From Marimonas arenosa (lineage in GTDB: Bacteria > Pseudomonadota > Alphaproteobacteria > Rhodobacterales > Rhodobacteraceae): 64,000 nt of DNA. Shown piece after piece: positions 57,265 to 64,000 of this stretch (position 1 is the first letter of the stretch; each line of letters opens with the position of its first letter). The DNA is taken from assembly GCF_030848945.1 (NCBI RefSeq), contig NZ_JANHAX010000007.1, positions 124,001 to 188,000 on the forward strand, written 5' to 3'. A model generated the notes under the pieces. That model saw only the letters and a list, made by a program, of their open reading frames with translations. It was not told where the DNA came from and did not search any database. The translations under genes and the position numbers were made by a program.

Positions 57265-57274
57265 GTGTTAACAC
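57265..57274. promoter_or_regulatory. GTGTTAACAC palindrome upstream of the quorum-sensing genes
   Basis: A perfect ten-base palindrome lies 31 bases before the small leader gene, in an AT-rich promoter-like stretch (TTAACACTTCGTTAACTACTAAT). It could be an operator or part of the promoter. Confidence 0.35.
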
Positions 57275-57304
57275 TTCGTTAACTACTAATAAGAGAGAAT
57301 CGTG

Positions 57305-57514
57305 ATGAAAAACGACTGGATACTGGATGTACTCACCGACCTGAAGGCTTTTGCGAAAGCCAACGGTCTGGTGGCGTTGGCCGAGCAACTCGAGGACGCG
57401 TCGCTGGTCGCAGCTGCCGAGATCGCATCCGATGGGGAAGGATCGCGCGTTGACGCAGAGCCGGCAAAAGGGACGGTTGGAAAAGATCCTAGCGGAGTTA
57501 GAACGCGCCTCTGA
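57305..57514 (+). CDS. Small conserved-looking protein overlapping luxR
   Basis: A 69-residue, helical, acidic protein beginning MKNDWILDVLTDLKAFAKANGL. Similar short proteins precede LuxR genes in roseobacters as I recall. The first 43 residues look ordered. The tail overlaps the luxR reading frame by more than 60 bases, so the two are probably coupled in translation. An adjacent GTG at 57302 is an alternative start. Confidence 0.65.
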   Translation: MKNDWILDVLTDLKAFAKANGLVALAEQLEDASLVAAAEIASDGEGSRVDAEPAKGTVGKDPSGVRTRL

Positions 57515-58178
57515 ATTCGATCAGTTGCAGAGCGTGTCCGAACAGCTGCGCGACTACTTCGAAATCGATCATCTCGTCTATCACTGGGTGTCGAGTTCGG
57601 GTCAGCAATACGGATTCGGCACCTATTCGGACGACTGGGTGCAACGCTATGTTGAAAAGGATTACCTGCGCGTCGATCCGGTGATACAGGGCTGCTACCA
57701 GCGGTTTCACCCGGTTGACTGGAAGCGACTGGACTGGACCGGCAAGGCGGCCCGCGCGTTCCAGGCCGAGGCTCAGGGCTTCGGTGTTGGCAATCAGGGT
57801 TATTCCGTGCCGATCCGCGGCCCCAACGGGCAGTTCGCGCTGTTCACCGTGTCGCACAACTGCGACGATGCCACCTGGGCCGAGTTCACCGAGAAGAACC
57901 GCCGCGAACTGATCCTGATCGCGCATTTCTTCAATCATGCTGCGCTGGAGCTCGAACCGGATCGCGCGCCCGAACAGGCCCAGGCGCTGAGCCCACGCGA
58001 AGTTGACGCGATGACCTTTCTGGCGATGGGTTACAGCCGGGCTCAAGTGGCCGAGACGCTGTCGATCTCGGAACACACGTTAAGGGTATATATCGAGTCA
58101 GCCCGCTTCAAGCTCGGAGCTGTGAACACGACCCATGCCGTGGCGCGCGCATTGTCGCGCGGTCTGATCGTTATCTGA
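57432..58178 (+). CDS. LuxR-type autoinducer-binding transcription regulator
   Basis: A 248-residue quorum-sensing regulator. The N-terminal autoinducer-binding domain (about 25-165) contains the YHW and YSDDWVQRYVEKDYLRVDPV pattern with conserved Trp, Tyr and Asp residues. The C-terminal LuxR helix-turn-helix (about 185-245) reads LSPREVDAMTFLAMGYSRAQVAETLSIS. A TTG at 57450, better spaced from GGGAAGGA, is an alternative start. It lies 86 bases upstream of the luxI gene. Confidence 0.9.
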   Translation: MGKDRALTQSRQKGRLEKILAELERASEFDQLQSVSEQLRDYFEIDHLVYHWVSSSGQQYGFGTYSDDWVQRYVEKDYLRVDPVIQGCYQRFHPVDWKRLDWTGKAARAFQAEAQGFGVGNQGYSVPIRGPNGQFALFTVSHNCDDATWAEFTEKNRRELILIAHFFNHAALELEPDRAPEQAQALSPREVDAMTFLAMGYSRAQVAETLSISEHTLRVYIESARFKLGAVNTTHAVARALSRGLIVI

Positions 58179-58213
58179 ACGTTTTCGCGGCGGGCGGAGG
58201 TGCAGACATCCGT

Positions 58214-58235
58214 TAACCTCGCGCGCTTTAGGTTA
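58214..58235 (+). promoter_or_regulatory. lux-box-like inverted repeat before luxI
   Basis: TAACCT, ten bases, AGGTTA: a perfect six-base inverted repeat 29 bases upstream of the luxI ATG. The ACCT-N12-AGGT layout of known lux boxes is close to it. It is probably the binding site of the LuxR protein encoded upstream, giving positive feedback. Confidence 0.65.
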
Positions 58236-58264
58236 CCCCGCTCTGATACGGAAAGGGGCAGCCA

Positions 58265-58897
58265 ATGCTTCGGTTCATCTATGAAAATGACCTCGGTCCA
58301 TTCCTGAAACTTGCCCATGGCATGTATTGCGACCGCGCCATGCAGTTCCGCGATCGTCTGGGCTGGGACGTGACGGTGAACGCCGCTAGGGAGGAGCGTG
58401 ATCAGTATGACCGGGAAAACCCACTTTACGTGATTTGGCAGAACCCTGACGGTACCCATGGCGGGTCGCTGCGGCTTTTACCCACCACAGGGCCAACCAT
58501 GGTCAACGACCATTTCCTGCATCTCACAGGTGGGGTGCGGATCGAAAGCCCGGTTATCTGGGAATGCACCCGGTTCTGCCTGTCGCGAACATCTGGACCG
58601 CAGGTGGCGGCGGCGCTGATGCTCGGCGGGGGTGAGATCATGCGCCAGTTTGGGGTGGAGCATTTCGTCGGCATCTTCGACGCGCCAATGGTACGAGTCT
58701 ATTCCAGAATCGGCGCGTCGCCCGATGTGCTGGGTTCCCAAGGGTCCGGACGGGCAAAGACATCCGTGGGATTGTGGGACTTCACGCCGGAGGCGCATCG
58801 GCAGGTGGCACGTCGTGCGGGGATCTCACCGACACTCGTGCGCTTGTGGTTTGCGCGCAGCTTCGGCCATCATGAGCGCGCACATCAAAGCGCCTGA
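58265..58897 (+). CDS. Acyl-homoserine-lactone synthase (LuxI family)
   Basis: A 210-residue LuxI enzyme that makes N-acyl-homoserine lactone from S-adenosylmethionine and acyl-ACP. The invariant residues are in place: R24, F28 and W34 (RAMQFRDRLGW), D46 and D49, R70 (GSLRLLP), and E100 with R103 (WECTRF). Acyl chain length cannot be predicted. The ATG follows GGAAAGGGGC. It forms a pair with the LuxR gene. Confidence 0.94.
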   Translation: MLRFIYENDLGPFLKLAHGMYCDRAMQFRDRLGWDVTVNAAREERDQYDRENPLYVIWQNPDGTHGGSLRLLPTTGPTMVNDHFLHLTGGVRIESPVIWECTRFCLSRTSGPQVAAALMLGGGEIMRQFGVEHFVGIFDAPMVRVYSRIGASPDVLGSQGSGRAKTSVGLWDFTPEAHRQVARRAGISPTLVRLWFARSFGHHERAHQSA

Positions 58898-58942
58898 GCG
58901 GCGATCATTGTGCATGTGATAGGGGGGCGATAGGGTCGCCCC

Positions 58943-60472
58943 ATGACCCTGCCGGCAATCACCTTCTCTCATGACCAGGCCGAGGCATTCGACCGCATCG
59001 CCGAGGCATTTCTGCCGCTGGGTGTGGACCTCGACGAAGGCAGCCTGCTCCCGCCGCGCGAAGGCCAGAGTATGGTCTGGGCGGTTTTGGGCAAGGCCGG
59101 GTCGGGTAAGACCCTGCTTCTGAGCGAATTGTTCAAGGCGCTAGAGGATTGCGGAGTCGAGGTGGTCTCGGGCGACTACGAAAGCCGACGTCGGAAGGAC
59201 CGGCGCAGCGTGGCGGTGCTGGCCCCCACGAACAAGGCCGCGAGCGTTCTCAGGATGCAGGGTGTGCCTGCCACCACCATCCACCGCATTATCTATACTC
59301 CCGTCTACGACCCGCAATACGAACGCATCGCCGAGTGGTTGGCAGGCGAGGGCGAGCGACCTGAGATTGAGGCGCTGACCGACGCTGCGCTCGACCGCGC
59401 GGCGGCGTTCTACAAAATCAACCGTTCGATCCCTGGGGCGCTGGCGGCGGCAGGGCTGCGCGGGTCGGATTTCATCACCGGCTGGAAACGGCGGGACGAA
59501 CCTTTGGATATCGGGTTCGTCGACGAGGCTTCGATGCTCGACGACAAGCAGTTCGAGGATCTGCAAGAGATCTTCCCGATCCTCATTCTGTTCGGCGATC
59601 CGGCTCAACTTGCCCCGGTGAACCAGTCGGGGGCGATGGTGTTCGATCGGCTTGACGAAGCCGCCAAGTTGGAGCTGCACCGCATCCACCGGCAGGAGGC
59701 ATCGAGCCCAATCCTTGATCTGGCGCACGCGCTCTCCGATCCGGCGTTGGGCTTCGAGGATTTCGAGCGCCTGGTCGAGGAGACTGCGCAGCGCGACGAT
59801 CGGGTGGTTTGGGCAAGCCGTGTCGAGGTCGACCTAATGGCACGCAGCCCGGTGCTGGTCTGGCGCAACGCCACACGAATCCGGCTGATCCAGGCCTTCC
59901 GCAATGTTCACGGTGCGCCCGAGGACGCGCTTCTGCCCGGCGAGCCGCTGATCTGCGACGGGATTGAATTGCCCTTGAAACACCGCAAGCGGCGGCTCGA
60001 CCTCGAGGCGCGTGGGCTTATCAAGGGCGCGCAGGTGGTCTATCTCGGTCCGGGGCGCAAACCGGGCTTTTCGCGACTGCATGTTATCGGAGCGCCTGAT
60101 CCGCAGGTGTCGGCGGCCTCGATCGTGAAGATCGAGAAACCGGACGAGGAGGAACCCTTCATCCCCTTTGCCGCGAGGATGGGCGCAACGTTCCTGCATG
60201 GCGCGGCTGTCACTATCCACAAGGCGCAAGGCTCGCAATGGGAGACCGTTCAGGTGTTTGCCCCCGACCTCTACGCCGCGGCCCGGATGGGACGGGTGGA
60301 GGCAGGTCAGCCGTTATGGAAGCGCTTGGCCTATGTGGCGATCACGCGGGCGCAGGAACGGCTTTGCTGGGTGGTGCGCAACCGGCTTTCCAAGCCAACC
60401 CATCCCCTAACGACTGAGGATCTGGTCGCGCCGGCGGTGCCGCTGGAACTGGCGGCCGAGGAGCCAGATTGA
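58943..60472 (+). CDS. RecD/Dda-like superfamily 1 DNA helicase
   Basis: A 509-residue ATP-dependent helicase. Motif I is GKAGSGKT (50-57), Ia is APTNKAAS near 95, II is VDEASML near 195, III is LFGDPAQLAPV near 215, and the late VTIHKAQGSQW and YVAITRAQERL motifs complete the SF1 C-terminal part. Homologues of this size are annotated as AAA or RecD-like helicases; the exact DNA repair role is unknown. It converges on the TIGR02186 gene with six bases between stops. Confidence 0.88.
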   Translation: MTLPAITFSHDQAEAFDRIAEAFLPLGVDLDEGSLLPPREGQSMVWAVLGKAGSGKTLLLSELFKALEDCGVEVVSGDYESRRRKDRRSVAVLAPTNKAASVLRMQGVPATTIHRIIYTPVYDPQYERIAEWLAGEGERPEIEALTDAALDRAAAFYKINRSIPGALAAAGLRGSDFITGWKRRDEPLDIGFVDEASMLDDKQFEDLQEIFPILILFGDPAQLAPVNQSGAMVFDRLDEAAKLELHRIHRQEASSPILDLAHALSDPALGFEDFERLVEETAQRDDRVVWASRVEVDLMARSPVLVWRNATRIRLIQAFRNVHGAPEDALLPGEPLICDGIELPLKHRKRRLDLEARGLIKGAQVVYLGPGRKPGFSRLHVIGAPDPQVSAASIVKIEKPDEEEPFIPFAARMGATFLHGAAVTIHKAQGSQWETVQVFAPDLYAAARMGRVEAGQPLWKRLAYVAITRAQERLCWVVRNRLSKPTHPLTTEDLVAPAVPLELAAEEPD

Positions 60473-60478
60473 GCCCCG

Positions 60479-61249
60479 TCAGGTGCGTTGGAAGATACGG
60501 AAGAAGGCTGACGCGCCCCAGCCGGCAGCGATGGCTATGGCCAGCGACATCAGTCCATAAATCAGTGGCTTTTCCCGAGACAGATTAAAGAGGAACCGCT
60601 CGAGCCCAACCTTTTGCACGTCGATCGTTGTCTCGTAATGCGACACTACCTTGCCATCGCGAGTCAGGAAGACGCGGGTCTTGTAGTGGCCTTCTGTGAG
60701 GTTCGACGGCAGCGCGACCGAGGTGCGGAATAGTGTCTGTTCGGCGATCTCGACCTGGTTTTCGAGAATCTGGTACAGCCCGCTTGCGCCTCGGATTCGG
60801 ATCACCGCATCAGTGAAGGGTTGCGGGTCGGCCACTTCCTCCGTGGCGCCGATCGCTTTGATCGTCTCGGGAATTGAAATGTGGTGACGCTGATCTTCGG
60901 TTTCGGTCAGAACCTCTTTCAGCGGGCCGCTGGCGGCGACAGCATAGAAGGCTGGCGCAGAGTCGACGTGCATCGTGTCGGTGTTCACCCAGATGCCGAA
61001 CTTGCGCTCCTTGCGGCGCACGGTCAGGGCGGCCGACGGTCCTTCGATGGCAACGACGACATCGAGTGGATTGCCTGCCGGGATTGGTCCGTCACGTTTG
61101 ACCGCGCCGAAGATCAGGATTTCCGAGCCGTCGAAATTGGCGGTGATCGCGATGCGGTTCTGGCTGAGCCCCAGAACGACGTCTTCATTGGCGTGGACAG
61201 GCAGGGTGGCGGTGAAAATGAGGATCAGGAGGACGGCCAGACGTTTCAT
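60479..61249 (-). CDS. TIGR02186 family membrane protein
   Basis: A 256-residue protein with a signal sequence (MKRLAVLLILIFTATLPVHA) and one C-terminal transmembrane helix (about 230-250), the layout of the alphaproteobacterial Alph_Pro_TM/TIGR02186 family. The middle is beta-rich. These proteins usually accompany a TauE/SafE exporter, as here, where the start lies one base after the stop of the exporter gene. It may assist export; the function is not established. Confidence 0.85.
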   Translation of the reverse strand: MKRLAVLLILIFTATLPVHANEDVVLGLSQNRIAITANFDGSEILIFGAVKRDGPIPAGNPLDVVVAIEGPSAALTVRRKERKFGIWVNTDTMHVDSAPAFYAVAASGPLKEVLTETEDQRHHISIPETIKAIGATEEVADPQPFTDAVIRIRGASGLYQILENQVEIAEQTLFRTSVALPSNLTEGHYKTRVFLTRDGKVVSHYETTIDVQKVGLERFLFNLSREKPLIYGLMSLAIAIAAGWGASAFFRIFQRT

Positions 61250-61250
61250 C

Positions 61251-62174
61251 TCAGTGCCCTCCCGTCACGCCGATGGAATAGAGCTCGGCGGGTTGCACTA
61301 GCAGATCGTAGGCCAGCTTGCCGCAAACCATAAGAACCATTGCCGCGAGCAGGATACGCAACTGTTCCGCCTTGAGCTTCACGCCGATGCGGGTGCCGAT
61401 CTGGGCGCCAATCACGCCGCCAACCAGCAACAGAACCGCCAGCGCCATATCAACCGTATAGTTTGTGGTCGCGTGCAGCAGCGTGGTGAAGGCCGTCACA
61501 AAGATGATCTGCAACAACGAGGTTCCGACCACCACCTTTGTCGGCATTCCGAGAATATAGATCATGGCCGGAACCATGATGAAGCCGCCTCCGACCCCCA
61601 TGATCGCGGCCAGAACGCCCACGGCAACGCCGACGATTGCAGGCGGGATGACGGAAATATAAAGACCGGAGGTGCGGAACCGGGTCTTGAACGGCAGAGC
61701 GTGGACCCAGGTGCGCTGCCGCCGCTTCGGCACTGGTGCGCCACCCGATTTCTTGGCTCGGCGGATCGCATTCAGGCTTTCAACGAACATCAGGCCGCCA
61801 ATAATGCCGAGGAAGACGACATAGCAAAGCTTGACCAACAAATCGACTTGGCCCAGTGATTTCAGATAGTTGAACAGCATCACGCCAAGTGCGGCCCCGA
61901 TCAGGCCACCGACCAGCAGCACGCCCCCCATCTTGATGTCGACCGTCTTGCGCCTGAGATGCGCCAGCACACCAGAAAACGAAGATGCCACGATCTGGTT
62001 CGCCTCGGTCGCCACTGCAACGGCAGGCGGAATGCCGATGAAGAACAGCAGCGGCGTCATCAAAAAACCGCCCCCCACGCCGAACATGCCAGAGAGAACG
62101 CCCACCAGCCCGCCAAGACCGAGCAGGAGAAACGCGTTGACCGAAACTTCGGCGATGGGGAGATAGATTTGCAT
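61251..62174 (-). CDS. TauE/SafE family exporter (paired with TIGR02186)
   Basis: A 307-residue membrane protein with about eight hydrophobic helices and two related halves with GGGF motifs (GMFGVGGGFLMTPLLFF near residue 30 and AIMGVGGGFIMVPAMIY near 185). It probably exports sulfite or another sulfur-containing anion. The start MQIYLPIAE at 62174 gives the usual length; the longer upstream frame is unlikely. It is cotranscribed with the TIGR02186 gene. Confidence 0.88.
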   Translation of the reverse strand: MQIYLPIAEVSVNAFLLLGLGGLVGVLSGMFGVGGGFLMTPLLFFIGIPPAVAVATEANQIVASSFSGVLAHLRRKTVDIKMGGVLLVGGLIGAALGVMLFNYLKSLGQVDLLVKLCYVVFLGIIGGLMFVESLNAIRRAKKSGGAPVPKRRQRTWVHALPFKTRFRTSGLYISVIPPAIVGVAVGVLAAIMGVGGGFIMVPAMIYILGMPTKVVVGTSLLQIIFVTAFTTLLHATTNYTVDMALAVLLLVGGVIGAQIGTRIGVKLKAEQLRILLAAMVLMVCGKLAYDLLVQPAELYSIGVTGGH

Positions 62175-62217
62175 GGGCGTAACTAGCGCCGCTTGATACC
62201 GGTGATCAAGCCGGCAG

Positions 62218-62240
62218 AAATGCCCTTTGGCGGGGCATTT
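62218..62240 (-). terminator. Hairpin after the ABC permease operon
   Basis: AAATGCCC and GGGCATTT pair across a seven-base loop, 53 bases after the permease stop on the minus strand. The T-rich arm end could help termination. It separates the ABC permease genes from the TauE gene. Confidence 0.45.
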
Positions 62241-62292
62241 TGGCACAGGTGGAAAAAACATCAGGAATTTCGAATGTTTTTCTGGGGAAAGC

Positions 62293-63258
62293 CTATCTTT
62301 CCTTCACATACGGCTCGCCGCCCGCACGTGGCGGTATGGCCTTGCCAACGAAACCGGCCAGAATCACGACTGTCAGGATATAGGGCAGGGCTTCCATGAA
62401 CTGCACCGGGATAACGAAGCCGCCGAGGTCAATGTTCTGGAATCGCACCGCGATGGCCTGCAGCAGGCCGAACAGCAGCGTGGCATAAAGCGCGTGCCAG
62501 GGCCGCCATTTCGAGAAGATGAGCGCGGCCAGGGCAATGAAGCCGCGGCCCGCAGTCATGTCCTTGACAAAACCCGCCTGCAGGGCGGTCCCGAGATATG
62601 CGCCGGCGATGCCGCAAAGCAGACCAGCAATCGCCACGGCGGCAAAACGCAAACCGATGACCGACACACCAGCGGTATCGACCGATTCCGGGTTCTCGCC
62701 CACTGCGCGCAGGCGCAGCCCGAAGCGGGTGCGGAAGAGAATCCACCAGGTCAACGGCACTGCGGCGAAGGCGGCATAGACCGGAACGGTGTGACCCGAG
62801 ACCAGCTCGTGATAGATCGGACCCAGCAGCGGCACGCCGCTCAAGCTTTCGGCGAGCGGCAACTCGATCGGGTTGAAGCGCGAGGCGCCTTCCAGCGATG
62901 GCGTGCGCCCGCCTTGCCGGAACCAGCTTTGCGCCACCACTACGGTTACACCGGCAGCCAGGAAATTGATCGCCACGCCCGAGATCAGCTGGTTGCCGCG
63001 GAAGGTGATCGAGGCCAATCCGTGGATCGCCGACAGCGCCATCGACGAGGCGATGCCCGCCAGAAGCCCCAGCCAGACATTGCCGGTGGCATAGGCGACG
63101 GCGGCCGAAAAGAACGCTGCCATCAGCATCTTGCCTTCGAGCCCGATGTCGAAAATACCCGCGCGTTCCGAAAAAAGCCCTGCCAGGCAGGCCAGAAGCA
63201 GCGGCGTGGCCAGCCGCACCGTCGAATCGAGCACCAACAGGAGGGTGGTGAAGTCCAT
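62293..63258 (-). CDS. Nucleoside-type ABC transporter permease (second subunit)
   Basis: A 321-residue membrane protein of the BPD_transp_2 family, with about eight helices. It has SERAGIFDIGLEGKMLMAAFFSAA near residue 30, a pattern of purine/nucleoside permeases of the BmpA-linked (PnrA/RbsB-like) type, and AVGENPESVDTAGVSV later. Its ATG overlaps the upstream permease stop (ATGA). The substrate-binding protein and ATPase genes should lie outside this window on the right. Confidence 0.88.
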   Translation of the reverse strand: MDFTTLLLVLDSTVRLATPLLLACLAGLFSERAGIFDIGLEGKMLMAAFFSAAVAYATGNVWLGLLAGIASSMALSAIHGLASITFRGNQLISGVAINFLAAGVTVVVAQSWFRQGGRTPSLEGASRFNPIELPLAESLSGVPLLGPIYHELVSGHTVPVYAAFAAVPLTWWILFRTRFGLRLRAVGENPESVDTAGVSVIGLRFAAVAIAGLLCGIAGAYLGTALQAGFVKDMTAGRGFIALAALIFSKWRPWHALYATLLFGLLQAIAVRFQNIDLGGFVIPVQFMEALPYILTVVILAGFVGKAIPPRAGGEPYVKER

Positions 63259-64000
63259 CAACGCGCCTCCTTCCGGCGGAAGGCGAGGAAGAGGCGTTCC
63301 AGCGGCATCCGCACCATGTTGTCGAGCGCGCCAGTGAAAAGGATCACCAGCGCCTGGATCACCACGATCAACTCGCGCGGGATATTGGTCCACAGCGCCA
63401 GCTCGGCCCCACCCTGGTAGAGGAAGCCGAACAAAAGTGCCGCGATGAAGACGCCGACAGGGTGGTTGCGCCCCATCAGCGCCACGGCGATACCGATGAA
63501 GCCCGCACCTTCGGTTGGGTTGAGGATCAGCCGCTCGGCCTCGCCCTGGGTGGTGTTTACGGCCATCAAACCAGCTAACGCCCCCGAGATCAGCATGGTA
63601 ACGATGGTGATCCTGACGGCCGAGATGCCGGCGTAATTGGCTGCCGTATCGGAATGACCGAATGCGCGGATTTCATATCCCAGCCGGGTTCGCCAGATCA
63701 GCAGCCAGACGAAGACGCAGGCGAAAAGCGCCAGGAAGAATGACACATTGGCCGGAGAGCCGCGGAACAGGATCGTGTCGGCGGTCGAAAACATGTCGCG
63801 AAAGGTGGGCAGGTGGGTGGCTTCAGGAAACTTCGGCGTGGCTGGGTCCATTGAGCCCTTGGCAATCAGCACGTTGACAAGCAGGTAGTTCAGCACCGAA
63901 TAGGCAATATAATTGAACATGATCGTGGTGATCACCACGTGGCTGCCGCGCTTGGCTTGCAGATAAGCCGGGGCGAAGGCCCACGCCGCGCCGAAAATCG
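63258..64000 (-). CDS. Nucleoside-type ABC transporter permease (first subunit, 5' end outside window)
   Basis: A permease of the same family as its downstream neighbour. The coding frame runs beyond the right edge, where AWAFAPAYLQAKRGSHVVITTIMFNYIAY is visible, so the start is missing. Helices and the late GIAVALMGRNHPVGVFIAALLFG stretch match the family. It overlaps the next permease gene by four bases, so the two are translated as a heterodimeric channel. Confidence 0.88.
   Translation of the reverse strand, partial: IFGAAWAFAPAYLQAKRGSHVVITTIMFNYIAYSVLNYLLVNVLIAKGSMDPATPKFPEATHLPTFRDMFSTADTILFRGSPANVSFFLALFACVFVWLLIWRTRLGYEIRAFGHSDTAANYAGISAVRITIVTMLISGALAGLMAVNTTQGEAERLILNPTEGAGFIGIAVALMGRNHPVGVFIAALLFGFLYQGGAELALWTNIPRELIVVIQALVILFTGALDNMVRMPLERLFLAFRRKEAR

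Overview
The window looks like chromosomal DNA of an alphaproteobacterium of the Rhodobacteraceae (roseobacter group). It is GC-rich. It carries a sucC-sucD-sucA-sucB-lpdA operon with mdh upstream, an mcl2-nnrU-mch-sdhCDAB cluster, ethylmalonyl-CoA mutase and crotonyl-CoA carboxylase/reductase next to a luxR/luxI pair, a TIGR02302-type protein after lysA, and a TIGR02186 protein beside a TauE/SafE exporter. This combination is familiar from Rhodobacter and roseobacters. No rRNA, convincing tRNA, CRISPR array, IS element or prophage was seen.

Layout. 1-5.2 kb: SulP transporter, a sterol-desaturase-like protein, a TlpA thioredoxin and argH. 5.2-8.7 kb: a short lipoprotein gene, an anomalous stretch with a secreted RTX protein, then lysA. 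8.7-15.8 kb: a DUF4175/TIGR02302 protein, a zinc-ribbon membrane protein, ftsE-ftsX-plsC and a membrane protein. 15.9-26.6 kb (minus strand): a tightly packed TCA operon whose enzyme genes alternate with small proteins of unknown role. 26.8-30.4 kb: a sulfotransferase-like gene, a periplasmic coiled-coil protein and mdh. 30.6-38.9 kb: a TauE exporter, a small secreted protein, mcl2, nnrU, mch, and sdhC-D-A-two small exported proteins-sdhB. 39-46.1 kb: creD, a remarkable Trp/Cys-rich protein, a BNR-repeat pseudogene with two in-frame amber codons, and an FAD dehydrogenase. 46.1-52.1 kb: small unknowns, an ornithine-decarboxylase-like enzyme, a DUF1989 protein, an SHMT-like enzyme, a nucleoside phosphorylase and a GNAT enzyme. 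52.2-57.1 kb: ecm, an acyltransferase and ccr. 57.3-58.9 kb: the quorum-sensing pair. 58.9-64 kb: a helicase, the TIGR02186/TauE pair and two nucleoside-type ABC permeases, the second cut by the window end.

How it works together. The TCA genes and the ethylmalonyl-CoA pathway genes (ccr, ecm, mch, mcl2) together oxidise acetyl-CoA and assimilate it to C4 acids. The most striking regulatory signal is a shared promoter module: two GTGATCAC palindromes exactly 21 bp apart, followed by a similar downstream sequence, in front of both the sucC operon and the sdhC operon. A different short inverted repeat (CTGCAATGCAG-like) lies upstream of mcl2, ccr and the divergent ecm/acyltransferase pair. Both are inferences from the sequence alone, as are all start-codon choices.
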